From Rhabdophis nuchalis (taxonomy: Eukaryota > Chordata > Lepidosauria > Squamata > Natricidae), in assembly GCA_039707465.1 (NCBI GenBank), contig CM077648.1, positions 30,197,119 to 30,261,118 on the forward strand: 64,000 nt of DNA, given 5' to 3'. Positions 11,360 through 23,625 of the stretch are shown piece by piece (the first letter of the stretch is position 1; each line of letters starts with the position of its first letter). The notes under the pieces are model-generated. The model worked only from the letters and a program-made list of their open reading frames with translations, did not search any database and was not told where the DNA came from. A program made the translations under genes and the position numbers.

Positions 11360-14300
11360 TCAGCACTTCCTGATAGGGAATACTTTTGTCACCAGGAAGA
11401 TCTCTAAAATACTCTAGGATGTCTTAAATTTATTACTCCACATCATTATTGTGGGTCATTACCTTCTTATATTAAAAACCATATAATAGAAGAGTGAGAC
11501 TGTAGCTATCTCTCTTCCATCCTATCCCATTCATATTTTCTTTTCAAGGCTGAATGTTTCCATTTCTCTCAGCATCTTCTCATAATATTTGTTTGTAATT
11601 TTTTCTGTAAATCTATTCCAGTTCTTAAAAAAATGGAATATCACACAAAATACTGACAATAGAGCTCCCAGGTGGACTTTATTTTTATAGATTTAGACCA
11701 GCTTAGATGCTATTAAGATTGATCTATCAAATATTCTCAGAGTTAAATTTTACACACTTAATTAAAATTACTATTGTTCCATGATTTTAATGCATAATAT
11801 CAACACGTAATACATAATATCAACACATAGTTTACAGGTTTGAGTGTATATAACTCAGGATTGGAATATATTGTGGAAGTACAATATCACTGAAATACAA
11901 ATGCTTGCCTGTATTTCACTACTTTGGCAGTTTTTATAGAACATATTATTTCTGTGAAAAACATAATTGACAGATTTTACTGTCTTGAAAATCATTTCCC
12001 ATAACACACATCTTAAAAATGATACAACTAATCTTGTCAGTTAAACTATTTTACAATAATAATGGTAAACATAACTTCTTTTGTATTCTGACAGTTAAAT
12101 TCAATGTTGGGACTTAAAACAGTCTTTTGATCTGTACAATAAGTAGGTTGCCAGTATGGGGGCTAAATGATTTGTTATGTTGGGGAAAGTGCCAAGCTTT
12201 TGTGTATATAGGACCTCAGTTTCTTTTTGACTGATTCCTTGGGATCGGTATCAGCAGGTATTGGTGCCTACAGTCAAATTTGATTTGTTTTCTGAATGGT
12301 GTGGAGAGTTTCCAGGTCTGAGCTGTTAGCATTGCTCCTAGGAGGGTGGAAAAACAGGTCAATAAAGCTCTCATTAAGATAAAAAATAAAAACTTTTTGC
12401 TGGAATTATGAATAGCAATTATTGATGGCGATTTGCAGCACACAAGTTAATTTCCAGGAAATCTTGTAAAATTAAAACAAGCCCCCCAAAATTAATGTTC
12501 TTTTGCTTACATGAATTCCCAATCTTCTTTTGCCTTGAATCTTGACTTCATCTTTGATGTGACATACACTAAAGATACCGTGAATAACAAAAATGAAATA
12601 ATTATAAACAGCTACCTTTTTATCATTTTTATACTCTGATTCTAGTGCCAAGTATATCATCATAGCTTTTCTATAGTACGCTCTAATCTTTCTGTCTAGC
12701 AATTAGTGAGCTGAATGCCAAATTAAGTTAAAATTAATGGTACAGGGAATCTTGTACTTATTAGCTTGAAACTGTCCTAACTGGTAGTGCATAGACGAGC
12801 TTTCCAAATGTTGCAAATAGCTATAGATTAGGTATCACATGGTTGTGAAGATTAATGAATGGCCTTTTAGCTTGCTAATTTAAAGCAATACCTAGTAATT
12901 AATTCTAAATTATCAGTTGCACAGTTGCAAATTCCTAAAGGGAAATATAAAATTAAAGATAAGGTACATGTGAAATTCCCTTGGCTAACATAATAGGTTT
13001 CAAATTGTCGGTGCAAGTTTACAGCAACCGGAATTCATGTCATGCTCAGTTTGAATGGTATTAGGGACCAGGATCTAATGCTGATAATAATTAAAGCCAT
13101 TAATTTTCCTTTAATTTTAAAGCATGAGACTGAAATAAACATGTTTTTACGTGAAACAATGGGTGACATCTATCAAATTGTCTTGCCACAAAAAATATCA
13201 AGTATCATTTACCTTATTTATGTATTAATGTGAATAACAAACACATTTTTCCTCCATAAAAACTCAATATGCAATACACATCATTTTCAGTGGACACCAG
13301 ATCTACTGAACTTATTTTTCTTATCTATTGAAGTTATTTTTAAACAACTAGCAGAATATCTTCTTGGTGGTTAGAAATTTAACAAATGTTGCATATAATT
13401 TCTTGATTTGCCTAAACTAAAAACAGCCTAGTTTCCTTTATGTAGTGATGAATTGTGGCATAGATTTTTATGGATTAGAAAATATTTGAAGAATCAAATA
13501 ATCAATTTCTCTTATGTGTTTTAGAATTCTGGAGAGCACTGTAATATTTATCTTTGAATTAGAAAGATAGAGATTCTTCTTTAAGTTGTGTTTTCATGGC
13601 AGAGATAGTGAATTCTGAACAACATTCAGTGGCAAAGTTCACATCCCTAAAGAAGCATTTCTTCCATGTTGTTTTTCGAGTTACTGCTTTCAGCTCATTT
13701 TTACAATCTTACAATTCCTGTTCAAAATACTAAGCAATTAAGGCTTCCAACATTTCAACTCTGCTGTAGTCAATATGCAACAGTGGCTGGAAGACAATCT
13801 CAGAGAGAACTGTCACAATCTGTTGCTACAACTATTGATGAAGCAACTGTAGGAAGACATTTACAGTATGTAAAATCTGATTTTGCTGTTTAGGATAGAT
13901 GTAATAGATATAAGGATTAGTAGTTTGAGTGTGAAGCTGTTTGCAGTGACTTCATCTGCTTTGAACATTGAACTGTACCTTGAGAATTCTTCATGGAAAT
14001 CTGGACTCAAGATCATACATATTTTAACCTCAAATAATTCTAAAAACCTTACCATTTTGTCAATTTTCTAAGCATTCTGAAGAAAAATGAAATTGTACAT
14101 ACTAATGTACTTTTACTAATAAAATGCTATTCTTACAAAAAAGATGTTCTGCAAGTTTTAACTTGTGATTTGTTCCTTATTCATATATCCATTAAACAAT
14201 ACAATTTTACAGAAATTCAGGGTAGAATACACACCCTATTACTGAATAAGAAAGTGTCCAAGAATTTCCTTGTCAAAGCATATTGCCCTGAAACTCGTTT

Positions 14301-16243
14301 GCCTAAGGGAATATTTAAGGCTGCAGATACCAAGTTAGGTGATGAAAAACTCTACAGGGCTTAGGTTAGCTCTTTGGGAAATAAATCTTAAAAAATTGAG
14401 CTATATATCTCTCAGTTCACTGCACCTTTGTCAAGATGAATGAAAAAAATATATTGCTGACATAGATAAGAGAGAGTGAACAAAATGGAAAAATGCATGA
14501 TAGCAACCAGGAAAAAATACTGATTCACTTTTGATTCAGGAACAGCTGTTGTGAAATTCAGATCACTATGGATCATTTTCTTTGTTTCCTCTGATGTTGA
14601 CGATGAAATTAAAATATAGGTTCCCTGCTACCTTAACAATATTTTGTATCCTACTTGTTAGATGAATTGTTATAGCAGTGTGGAAGTTTAAATTACATAT
14701 AAAATATGTATGATAGATACATGTTAAATATCTTGAGTATAAAAATAGTCTTCCATTTTAATTTTTATCTTACAATATCTACTTAAAATTGGCTATATGT
14801 AAGACAATAATGAAGTAGTAAGAATGTTGGAGTGAAATAGAGAGCTACAATTGCCTGATATCAACTCAATATTGGACAGATAGCAATGTCATTGAAACAT
14901 GACATGCCTGGAAACCTTTCTTACAAAATGGTATACATTCTAATTCCCAATGAAAAGGCAGAATTTGCTTCTCATGATTTTTTATCATTTCAAAATTGTT
15001 CTGTTCACAAAATAAATTAAGTTGACATTGGCAAAGGCATCCATGGTGACCTTGATAGGCAAAGACTTAGTTTAGAGCATGAGGTTCAAGAGCCATAAAA
15101 TACCCTAGGAATGGTCATGATTCTGTGGTAGGAACACAATGTACAGAAAATTTGTATAAGCATACCGATTTACAAATTAAAATGATTCTAACTCTGTTTT
15201 TCAAAGATATTGCCAGGCATGGATAAAGGCTTAAAGTTAGTAGAAGGCAAAAATGTTTTTGGCATGATAATTTATATAGGCCCAGGCTATCACAGATGTA
15301 GTTCTTATGTCTAATTTTCTCCAGATAAAAATTGTATATTTAAAATTAAATGATGTAGAGTGTGTATACTATACACTTGAATCTCTCTCTGAACTGTGAT
15401 GGGGCTAATCAGCTTTGATTGCAAGATTAGTTGTGCTGTCAACACAATTTGATGTTTTTCTATCTCTTTGGTTTTGATGTGTCTGCAGTAATGTGTTTGC
15501 AGACTAGGTGCTCACGATCCATAGTTGAAATGTCAGCAGCAGCAACAAGCCTCGTGATGCTATGCCTCTAGTGCTCAGATATGGTTCCTCTGAGTCAGAT
15601 TTACCTCAGTCTCTTCCTCTTCTTTTCTTTGCTGTATAATAAAAATCTAATAATGATATTGCAGCTCTCAACAACCCCATAAGTACTACCAACCATGTAG
15701 GCAGTGAAATAATCTCAGTTTGACTTTAAGGAAGGATCCAATTGTTACTGAATAGGTGGATTAATATTAAAAAATATTACCCTTGTTGCCCTATAATAAA
15801 TACATTAAAAGAACTATTGTTCAGTACAGGATGCTTATAAATAGATATGGAAATGTGGCTGGCTAAGGCATGATATATGGCTTTTTCCAGTCCAAATGCT
15901 TCTAGAATGAACATTGATTTATTTTGAGGTAACTTAACTATAGAAAAATAATTATTAAGTGTTCAGTCTAAACAATGATATGGGTTTATCTATTTAAGCA
16001 TTTTTATTCTACCACATCTGATAGCTTACAACATACTGTATCCATAAAACCCATGAAACTCACTCCATTAAAACCAGACCGAAATATAGTAATTGCTATC
16101 TAACTGGTTTTTATGGATACTGTGATATTTACATACATTTATAATTACTCTGTCAATTCTATATACTATTAGAGAAATAAAGCAAGACATAAACATTAAA
16201 TATTTCAAAATTAAAACATTTCCAACTGTTCTGTTTTTAAAAG
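11360..16243. other. 12-kb intron, right part: no assigned repeat
   Basis: AT-rich intron of almost 5 kb leading to the large exon at 16244. I see no recognisable transposon, exon or RNA gene. A short inverted repeat lies at 16033-16127 (see findings). Confidence 0.55.
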
Positions 16244-17251
16244 GTAACTTTTGAAATACATAAACAGAATCTTTCCCGGATGTTCAGGGAATATGAAGAG
16301 AAAGGAGGAGAAGGCTACAGTGCTGGTCCATCATCCATTATTAGAACAGTTTCAGGTATTAGTAAAAATGCTGACGTTACAGAGAAAGTCCACCTTCTTG
16401 AAAAAAAAGGAGCTGACACTTCTATAGTTGATACTGAAAACAGAAGCATGAACAACAGCATTTTGGAAGATGAAAGTAGATTACCTGATTTTGAAGAACA
16501 CAGTAATTTAGAAACAAAGAAAGAAAAAAACAAAACAGAAAATATTCAGAAAACTCTTGATTTAAATGAAGCTCCTCGTTTGGATCTTCCCCTACAAGCC
16601 CAAGTGACAAAACAGAGCTTAGAACATACTGCTGAAATTATTGGAATAAACCATGAAGAAAAAGAAATAAGTACCAGTGACTCACAATCACCTTTAGAAA
16701 ATCTTGAAACACTAGAAAGTCCAGAAATGTTAGAAATTGTAACACCAGAAATATATGTGGAGGAAGATGAAGATTTTGTTGATTTAAAAGAGGAGACCAA
16801 TCTGGCACTTACATCAGAACAATGTGTTCCAAAATCCATTGAAGAACATGATTTGTGCAATAGCCAAGTAACCCCAGTTGTACAACAGTGCACTGCTTCT
16901 TCAAAAGAACCTGTTTCAATAGAAGTAGTACCTGAAATTGTTGAAGGATCAATTGTTGAAGGATCAGTGGAAACAGAACAGCAGGATTGCTTGCCAGAAA
17001 TCAGCGGTCCTGAAATAAACAGAGCTCAGCCAACTTCAGACACTGGGAATAACATTGATGACAAAAATACTAATCAACCCCAAACCAAGACAGTTGTAGA
17101 TAGCACACAACCACAGACTTCAGAAGCAATAATTGCTTCAGATAAGAAAATTGCCAGACTTGATGTTTCCAGCATTGCATCAGATACTGAAAGATTAGAA
17201 TTAAAACCTCATGCAAATCCAGAAGTAAATCATCCTAGAGCCATTTCTGAG
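16244..17251 (+). CDS. LRBA: LRBA large linker exon (window exon 4)
   Basis: The acceptor is gtttttaaaag and the donor is gtaggt; 1008 nt, phase 0 at both ends, 336 codons. It starts VTFEIHKQNLSRMF and then becomes a low-hydrophobicity, Glu/Ser/Thr-rich linker with acidic runs such as VEEDEDFVDLKEE, ending KIARLDVSSIASDTERLELK and EVNHPRAISE. The ends are well conserved with mammalian LRBA while the middle is divergent, as expected of a disordered linker. In NBEA the corresponding region binds the PKA RII subunit; whether this exon does so is inference. A short in-frame duplication gives EGSIVEGS near 16940-16970. Minus-strand ORFs over it are shadows. Confidence 0.95.
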
Positions 17252-17321
17252 GTAGGTTTTTCACTACTATCTACTTAAGTAAGTTAAAAAATATTTACCA
17301 GATAGCATGATTGTATGAGTC

Positions 17322-17344
17322 TGTTGTGTGTGTGTGTGTGTGTG
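17322..17344. repeat. GT microsatellite
   Basis: A short GT run in the intron between the linker exon and the candidate cassette exon. Confidence 0.9.
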
Positions 17345-17598
17345 CACGTGCAAAAATGTCTGTTTATTTAGCTAACTTTTTATGGCAGTTATAATTATGA
17401 ATGCTAACAGATTTGTAAAGTGACCTAGATAGATTAAATGTTTTAACTGCAAATATTGCAAGGTTGAGTTTAAAATGTCACATATTTTTTCTGTATTAAA
17501 ATGTTTTAATAATTTACAAATAGGATGCATGCAAGATTTGCATCACTTATGCATTATTCCTAATTAAAGTGATGTTCCTAAGTGCTTCCCTCCTGCAG

Positions 17599-17688
17599 AA
17601 ATACCTTCCAATGGATAATCATCAAGTTACATCACACTTCCTCAAAGGAGGAAAATCACAGGCAGCAGCAATTTATGCACCCTATGTG
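17599..17688 (+). CDS. LRBA: candidate in-frame cassette exon of LRBA
   Basis: A 90-nt segment is preceded by a good polypyrimidine tract and acceptor (cttccctcctgcag) and followed by a strong donor (gtaagg). It is open in the needed phase 0 and reads KYLPMDNHQVTSHFLK followed by GGKSQAAAIYAPYV. The exon before (ends GAG) and the one after (starts ACA) also join in phase 0, so inclusion adds exactly 30 residues without breaking the frame. I do not recognise these residues in the human LRBA or NBEA protein, where the two flanking exons join directly. It could be a lineage-specific or alternative exon, or a chance exon-like sequence. Confidence 0.5.
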
Positions 17689-17936
17689 GTAAGGTCTAGC
17701 TGCTGCTTATTCTTCCCTTGGCTGGCAGAGATGGTGGCATAGTTGCTAAGTAGTATATAGAATTGATATGACTGCTTAAGCATAGTCCTCAAATTATCAT
17801 GATTTTATAAAATTAGTATTGACTATATCATACCTGTAGAGTATGAACAGCTTTACCTGGAATTAGATATTTGCTAAGGCTCAGATGAAATCTTCCGCTT
17901 GGCTTACCTCTCTCTCGATATATATTGTTTACAAAG

Positions 17937-18112
17937 ACATCTAGGCAGTATGATTCATCAGATCAAAATGTAGCAACTCCTGCAGATGGGCAGAGAAAGG
18001 ATTCTAGATCTACCATGTTCCGTATCCCTGAATTCCGATGGTCTCAAATGCATCAGCGCTTGCTTACAGATCTTCTCTTTTCTATAGAAACAGATGTACA
18101 GATGTGGAGAAG
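17937..18112 (+). CDS. LRBA: LRBA exon (window exon 5)
   Basis: The acceptor is tttacaaag and the donor is gtaatg. The exon reads [20 protein letters not shown], then [20 protein letters not shown] and [17 protein letters not shown], and ends in phase 2 (AG). [20 protein letters not shown] is a hallmark of LRBA/NBEA where the conserved helical part resumes after the linker. The first 20 residues are variable. Confidence 0.96.
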
Positions 18113-18699
18113 GTAATGTCTACGAAATCTTAGGCAGTTTACATAGTTTAAGCAAAATCTGTAAAACTGTGTGTTAATTAGTTTAAAAGAGTTGAATTAT
18201 ATTTTTAAATGGACGAATTGTAATATATAACCGAGTCCTCAAAGTTGAATTGGAACTTTTTGTGACCAAGTTGCAGTAGCATCTTCTGAAATGCTACACA
18301 TATCAAATCTTTTTTTAAAGTGTCGATTGAATAATATTTTCATATAATTCAAGGATCGTTCAGGATGAAGAATCACATTGCATTAAAAATATATTTTCTA
18401 TACATTTTTTCCTTGTGATTTTATTTTATTTGAAGAGGAAAATAATGCTTCTTCAAAACTCAATTCTATAAGCTGTTTTTTCCTTTCAAACTTGTTCTAG
18501 TTTACTGAAACACTAGGGTTGCTTTTTTAAAATGAGGTTCAGCAACACCCAGAATTACTGAAAAGAAATTGCACAAGACGTTCCCTTGAGCATTAGGATG
18601 TTATTTAAAAAACAGAATAAACTATTAGAAAATGTTCTGTGCGAGATTAGATATGAATAGAAAGGACCATTGTCTAACTGTCCAATCTGAAGCTACCCT

Positions 18700-18960
18700 A
18701 CTTATCATATCTATGGAGTTTCTCAGTCATCCAGGTCATGGTTGTCCCAAAGGTGCTTTTTCAAAAGGCAACTGAACTTTGTTTTTCCTTGAAGATGTTT
18801 CACTTCTTATCAAAGAAGCTTCTTCAGTTCTGAGTGAACTCTGAACACTCGTAACCAAAAGAGCCTCTTGGATGAGAAGTGAAACGTCTTCAGGGAAAAA
18901 AAACCAAACCCAGTTGCTTTTTTGAAAAAGCACCTTTGGGATACCCAACTCATTAGTTTT
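18700..18960. repeat. fold-back repeat (possibly Penelope-like element terminus)
   Basis: The left arm (18746-18835: cccaaaggtgctttttcaaa, then gaagatgtttcacttc) pairs imperfectly with the right arm (18860-18940: gagaagtgaaacgtcttc, then gaaaaagcacctttggg). The motif agaagtgaaacgtcttcag is widespread in squamate and fish genomes at the ends of retroelement copies; Penelope-like origin is my best guess, not established here. Confidence 0.5.
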
Positions 18961-19540
18961 AGTCTATTGATTGACCAAAATGAAAATGTATTAAATCGCA
19001 TGCAGTGAATTCTTTGGTGAAAGCCCAAGAAATAGAAGGAATTTATTGCATTTATTTGTTGTAACAGGAATTAAATTGCTTTCATTTTTATTATTCTTTT
19101 TGCTTAGAAAGTGAAGTGTGCAATATCAGTTACTGGTTTCCTCTTAAGGGGAATGAGTTCAGATCCATTTTGTTAATTTATTTTATCAAATTTAAACACC
19201 ACTCATATCACTGTCTTAAGTGACCCTTAAGGTGAAATCTGATAATTTATTCAGTGTTTTTTTTGCAGGCATTAGATAATTGGGATTCCGAATGATAAAT
19301 ATTCATCATGTACTTAAACATAGTTTGTGGAGTTCTGTGTTCTGGAGAAATTAGAAGGATAAGGAGAGGGCATTTTCAAGTTAAGATGAAGATGCATTGG
19401 TAACTTAGAATGCTGACGTGTAATTCTTGGCTGCAGGAGAAATTTCTGATTGATAAAAGTAAATAATATTTCAATAAATAAGTATTTTGTAACACTGCAA
19501 GAGAAATTACATATATCCTGTATATTTTATTTTGGAGCAG

Positions 19541-19694
19541 TCATTCTACCAAGACTGTGATGGACTTCGTGAACAGCAGTGATAATGTCATCTTTGTACA
19601 TAACACAATTCATCTTGTCTCTCAAGTGATGGACAATATGATTATGGCTTGTGGTGGCATATTACCTTTGCTTTCAGCTGCTACCTCTGCTACG
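19541..19694 (+). CDS. LRBA: LRBA exon (window exon 6)
   Basis: The acceptor is tttggagcag and the donor is gtaaga. The exon reads [19 protein letters not shown], then [19 protein letters not shown] and [14 protein letters not shown], ending in phase 0. It is nearly identical to mammalian LRBA. Confidence 0.97.
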
Positions 19695-20874
19695 GTAAGA
19701 AATTCAGTTTCTAATACACAAGTGGTGCTTTGTGTCTTTGTGCATTGGATTATACTAAACTAAAATTATGCTCACATATGCTTGCTTAGGGCTCTGCTGG
19801 AGGGGGGGATTTGTTCGGTGAGCCAACACTAAAAAACTGAATTATGTGACATGGATTTTGCCTTTTTTTCCTCTTGAATAAAAAAGGATATATGAAAACA
19901 TTCTCTCAGATCCAATCTAAGTCTATTAAAGATGAGATACTTGGAATCAGTCTGTTTCTTTCCCTTCCTTGCCCAAATTTACTCATGTTCTATAATATTA
20001 TCCAGGAGCAGTTGCAGCCTTGTGATTGACGCACTGCCATTTATATATGTTTATGACATATCAGTTTATCAGTTTCTTCTTCCAAGACCAGGAAACAATT
20101 TTTGACGGGGATACCAGATTGGAGTGGTAGCCTATTTTGTGTTTTTGGCCCTTCTAATCTTTTTTGCTGTTAAAATCTTGCCATTAGTGCAATTTTTGCT
20201 TTACTGAAGAAGTTTACCATAGAATAAAATAATTTTGGGACATTTCATAATTAATTTAAGACAGGATTCTCAAATTTTTTGAACCAGATTGCCACTTAAG
20301 GAATAACATGTGCATTTATTCATGCACCTTTTAGCCTCATATGTTATCCCTTTCCCTTATTCTCAGAAGTCCCATTGGGACACCATGACTTTGATGCAGT
20401 TCCTTTGCCTATATATAACAGGGCACCATGACTGTCTGCTGAAAACAAAAATGTGTGATGTGCTGTCATAAATTTTCCTTTCTGGGAAATAGGCAGGAAT
20501 TACAGAGGGTTTTCGTAGTAACTGACATGGAACTTTTGTATCCAGTAAAGGGCTTAAAGGGAACAAGATTATCTCTGTTGGCATGTTGCCTAATCATTTT
20601 TTCTTTCCCAAGAATGTGCCCATCACTGTTCACTAGATTGCTAACTTTTGTAAGTTAAAATCACATTCTGACTTAATTATGTTTTTACAATTTTGCTGAA
20701 ATATTTGTCCATTTTATTTCTATTTCAGATCTTTCTCTGTAGTAATTTAAAGTTTGTTTATTATGCTATCTAGGCAATCAAGGTCATTTGAAGTTATACT
20801 TGCTTCTTCATGGAACCCGTTTTGAAGCAGTTCTCTTTTATTTTATTTATAAATAATAGAAATTATTTATATTA

Positions 20875-21070
20875 TTTGGTCTAGTGAATAAGGCACAAAG
20901 CTAGAACCAAGAGAGTACAGCATGAAAGCTGGCTGAGTGACTTTAGGCCAGTCATCTATTTCAGCCCACAAGGTCAGGCTCAGATAATAAGCCAATTGCT
21001 GAATTCCTTCAATACTCAGTTGACTTATTAGAACAGCATACTGTATTTTTAGGGAATAATATATTATAGC
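20875..21070 (+). repeat. tRNA-derived SINE, decayed
   Basis: The block ctagtgaataaggcacaaag, then agctagaaccaagagag, gaaagctggctgagtgactt and taggccagtcat matches the tRNA-related head of an abundant squamate SINE. The same family is found inverted at 34306-34520. Confidence 0.7.
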
Positions 21071-21264
21071 ATCAATACAACAGAATTTTTTTTAGAGAAC
21101 ATTAAGGTAAATATTGAGAAAAGAGTTAATCATTAAAACACTAAGGAACTTTTATAATCCTAATTGATATTTAACAGAATTGTAAAAATGAATATGAGCA
21201 AACATGTTACTTAGCTTAGCCAATGAGTAAATGTATTTTAGAATTTTAATTGGGATTTTTAGCA

Positions 21265-21410
21265 CAGGCTTTTAATTTAATTTATTCTTAATTCTTCTGT
21301 ATTTATTGTTATTTATCGATTTTAATTTCCTGTGCACCGCCCTGAGTCCATTTCGATGGAGAAGGGCGGTTCTATAAATCTAAATAAATAAAATTAAATT
21401 AAATTACTGT
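21265..21410 (+). repeat. L2-like LINE 3' tail
   Basis: cctgtgcaccgccctgagtc followed by ggagaagggcgg and an aaataaat tail is the 3' end shared with the longer LINE copy at 40150-40852. Confidence 0.8.
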
Positions 21411-21577
21411 TGAGTAACCTTCTTCAATCATTATCCTCTTAATTTCTTAGAATGAGAAAATAGAAATAATCCTGTTCCAACAGTAATTGGAACCAGTGTT
21501 TATTATTCATATTGTTATTAGTTCCTAGATTGTTGGATAAATAAATTGAGACATTTCAACCATCAATTCCATTTGTA

Positions 21578-21975
21578 CAGCTAGTCCTCATTTAGTGACC
21601 AGAATTGGGACCGGTAACGTAGTTGTTAAATGCCATAGCCACTGTGAAAAATCATGTAATCATGACTACTTACAATTTTATTGCAGCTTCCCCTTTTCTC
21701 CACAGCCTGATCCTTTGGAATGCTTACCCACCCTTTGGTAGTTGGGATAACTAGCAAAATGAGAATTAATGTTTGAGTTTATATTTATTGAAGAGGAAAG
21801 GATTAAAAGAAAGTCAGGAAGCAAACAATGGAGAATATAATTGAAAGGAATATATTAGTGCCGGCTAGTGTAAAGGGTTCCTGATTACAGCTTTCATAGT
21901 TTGGTACCCCTGTTTTGTTATTGTAGCTTCAAATAGTTGCTGCCTGAGGCAGTTGCTAAGTGAGATCTACCTGAT
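21578..21975 (+). repeat. MITE-like interspersed repeat ('agtcctcgacttacgac' family), diverged
   Basis: It begins agctagtcctcatttagtg and shows gttgttaaatgcc and gttgctaagtgagatctacc; about 75 bases after its end the LRBA exon at 22050 begins. The interior is diverged. Confidence 0.5.
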
Positions 21976-22049
21976 ACACAATCATAGTACACATTAGACT
22001 ATGGTAATTTAGGAAGGTATATAAAAATAAATCATTTTCCATTCTCCAG

Positions 22050-22230
22050 CATGAATTGGAAAGCATTGAGCCAACTCAAGGATTATCAGTGGAAGCTTCC
22101 ATAGCATTCCTTCAAAGGTTAATTAGCCTTGTGGATGTATTGATCTTTGCAAGTTCCCTTGGATTTACTGAAATTGAGTCAGAGAAAAATATGTCATCTG
22201 GTGGAATTTTACGGCAATGTCTTCGACTTG
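22050..22230 (+). CDS. LRBA: LRBA exon (window exon 7)
   Basis: The acceptor is cattctccag and the donor is gtaagc. The exon reads [20 protein letters not shown], then [19 protein letters not shown] and [13 protein letters not shown], ending with one base of a Val codon. EPTQGLS favours LRBA over NBEA (EVTQGMS). Confidence 0.97.
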
Positions 22231-22329
22231 GTAAGCAAATAGTTGTTAGCATCGAGATTTAAAAAAAAATAATTTGATAAGTTATCTTAAATATATTCAC
22301 AAAGAAAATTCCTATCAAAGTTATAATGC

Positions 22330-22640
22330 CCCTGTATCCATCTCCCCTCACCCACGGTGGCAATTTTTGAACCATGGAGCAGTGGGCGGGGCAGCCAGCC
22401 TCCCAGCCAGCCAATGTGGGCTGGGGTTGTGCAAGAAGCCCATTGAGGTGAGGAGGGAGGGAAGCCCCAGTGAGCTGCCCAGGAGGGTCGGATTAGAACA
22501 CAGCTCCTCATGCATTGAGACATGGAGGGAGGAAAGTCCTGGCCCACCCATCCTTACTGCCACCCCCTCTCATCCCTGGCGATTGTGGTTCTCGCACTGC
22601 CGCTTCCCCAGAGGTAGTGCATTTTGGAAATCAGATTGCA
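22330..22640. other. GC-rich block in an LRBA intron
   Basis: About 300 bases of GC-rich, partly repetitive sequence (gggcggggcagccagcctcc, ccagccagccaatg, gaggagggagggaagc) inside a 533-bp AT-rich intron. ORFs on both strands are by-products of composition. It is probably an inserted repeat that I cannot name. Confidence 0.5.
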
Positions 22641-22763
22641 GCAACATTGAATGTTTTACACATTCCATTGTAATTAAAAAGGAGGAAAATGAAATATCAC
22701 ACAACTGAAAATTAATTAAATATCTCAATAGAAATATCCCTAAAATGTATCCTTTCATTTTAG

Positions 22764-22894
22764 TATGTGCGGTAGCCGTCAGAAATTGTTTGGAGTGTCA
22801 GCAACAGCATATGTTAATGAAGCCTAGTGGAGAAAATGTTAAGCATCAGAAAATAATACAAAGCCTTATAGCCTCAGGAAGGTCTGGAGCAAAG
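22764..22894 (+). CDS. LRBA: LRBA exon (window exon 8)
   Basis: The acceptor is ttcattttag and the donor is gtaagt. The exon reads VCAVAVRNCLECQQQH, followed by a variable Lys/Ser-rich stretch ending ASGRSGAK in phase 0. A CR1-like LINE begins about 30 bases downstream of the donor. Confidence 0.95.
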
Positions 22895-22924
22895 GTAAGT
22901 GGATTTTTTAAAATCAGTACTGGC

Positions 22925-23625
22925 AAACGATGATTTCCCCCCCTCCTCTGTATCTGGACAACCATTTGAATATGAGCCAGCAGTGTGCAGCAGCTGCCAA
23001 AAAAGCCAACACAGTTCTAGGCTGCATAAACAGAGGGATAGAATCTAGATCACGTGAAGTGTTAATGCCACTGTATAGTGCCTTGGTAAGGCCACACTTG
23101 GAATACTGCATACAGTTTTGGTCGCCACGATGTAGAAAAGACGTGGAGACTCTGGAAAGAGTGCAGAGAAGAGCAACCAAGATGATTAGGGAACTGGAGA
23201 CTAAAACATATGAAGAACGGCTGCAGGAGCTGGGTATGTCTAGTTTGATGAAGAGAAGGACCAGGGGAGACATGATAGCAGTGTTCCGATATCTCAGAGG
23301 GTGCCACAAAGAAGAGGGAGCCAAACTATTCTCCAAGGCACCTGGGGGCAGGACAAGAAGCAATGGGTGGAAACTAATCAAGGAGAGAAGCAACTTAGAA
23401 CTAAGGAGAAATTTCCTGACAGTTAGAACAATTAACCTCTGGAACAGCTTGCCTCCAGAAGTTGTGAATGCCCCAACCCTGGAAGCCTTTAAAAAGATGT
23501 TAGATAGCCATTTGTCTGAAATGGTATAGGGTTCCTGCCCATGCAGGGGGTTGGACTAGAAGACCTACAAGGTCCCTTCCAACTCTGCTATTGTATTGTA
23601 TTGTATTGTATTGTATTGTATTGGA
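22925..23625 (+). mobile_element. CR1-like LINE 3' fragment with 199-codon open frame
   Basis: The open frame at 22930-23529 encodes the C-terminal part of a CR1-type reverse transcriptase: MPLYSALVRPHLEYCIQFW (thumb region), KRRTRGDMIAVFRYLRG, and NLWNSLPPEVVNAPTLEAFK to the stop. After it come the 3' UTR block gttggactagaagacctaca and the tail of ttgta pentamers at 23591-23622. The copy is 5' truncated, lacking the catalytic palm and the endonuclease. Its intact frame suggests a fairly recent insertion. It lies 30 bases downstream of the LRBA donor at 22895. Confidence 0.92.

Noticed and set aside
11131..11417. Several ORFs of Val-Cys and Arg-Glu or Ser-Leu repeats
   Set aside because: They are translations of the GT/GA microsatellite on both strands.
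20875..21070. Functional tRNA gene
   Set aside because: The tRNA-like head belongs to a decayed SINE; no complete cloverleaf can be drawn.
22930..23529. 199-codon ORF as a host gene
   Set aside because: The residues and the following 3' UTR and tail are those of a CR1-like LINE.
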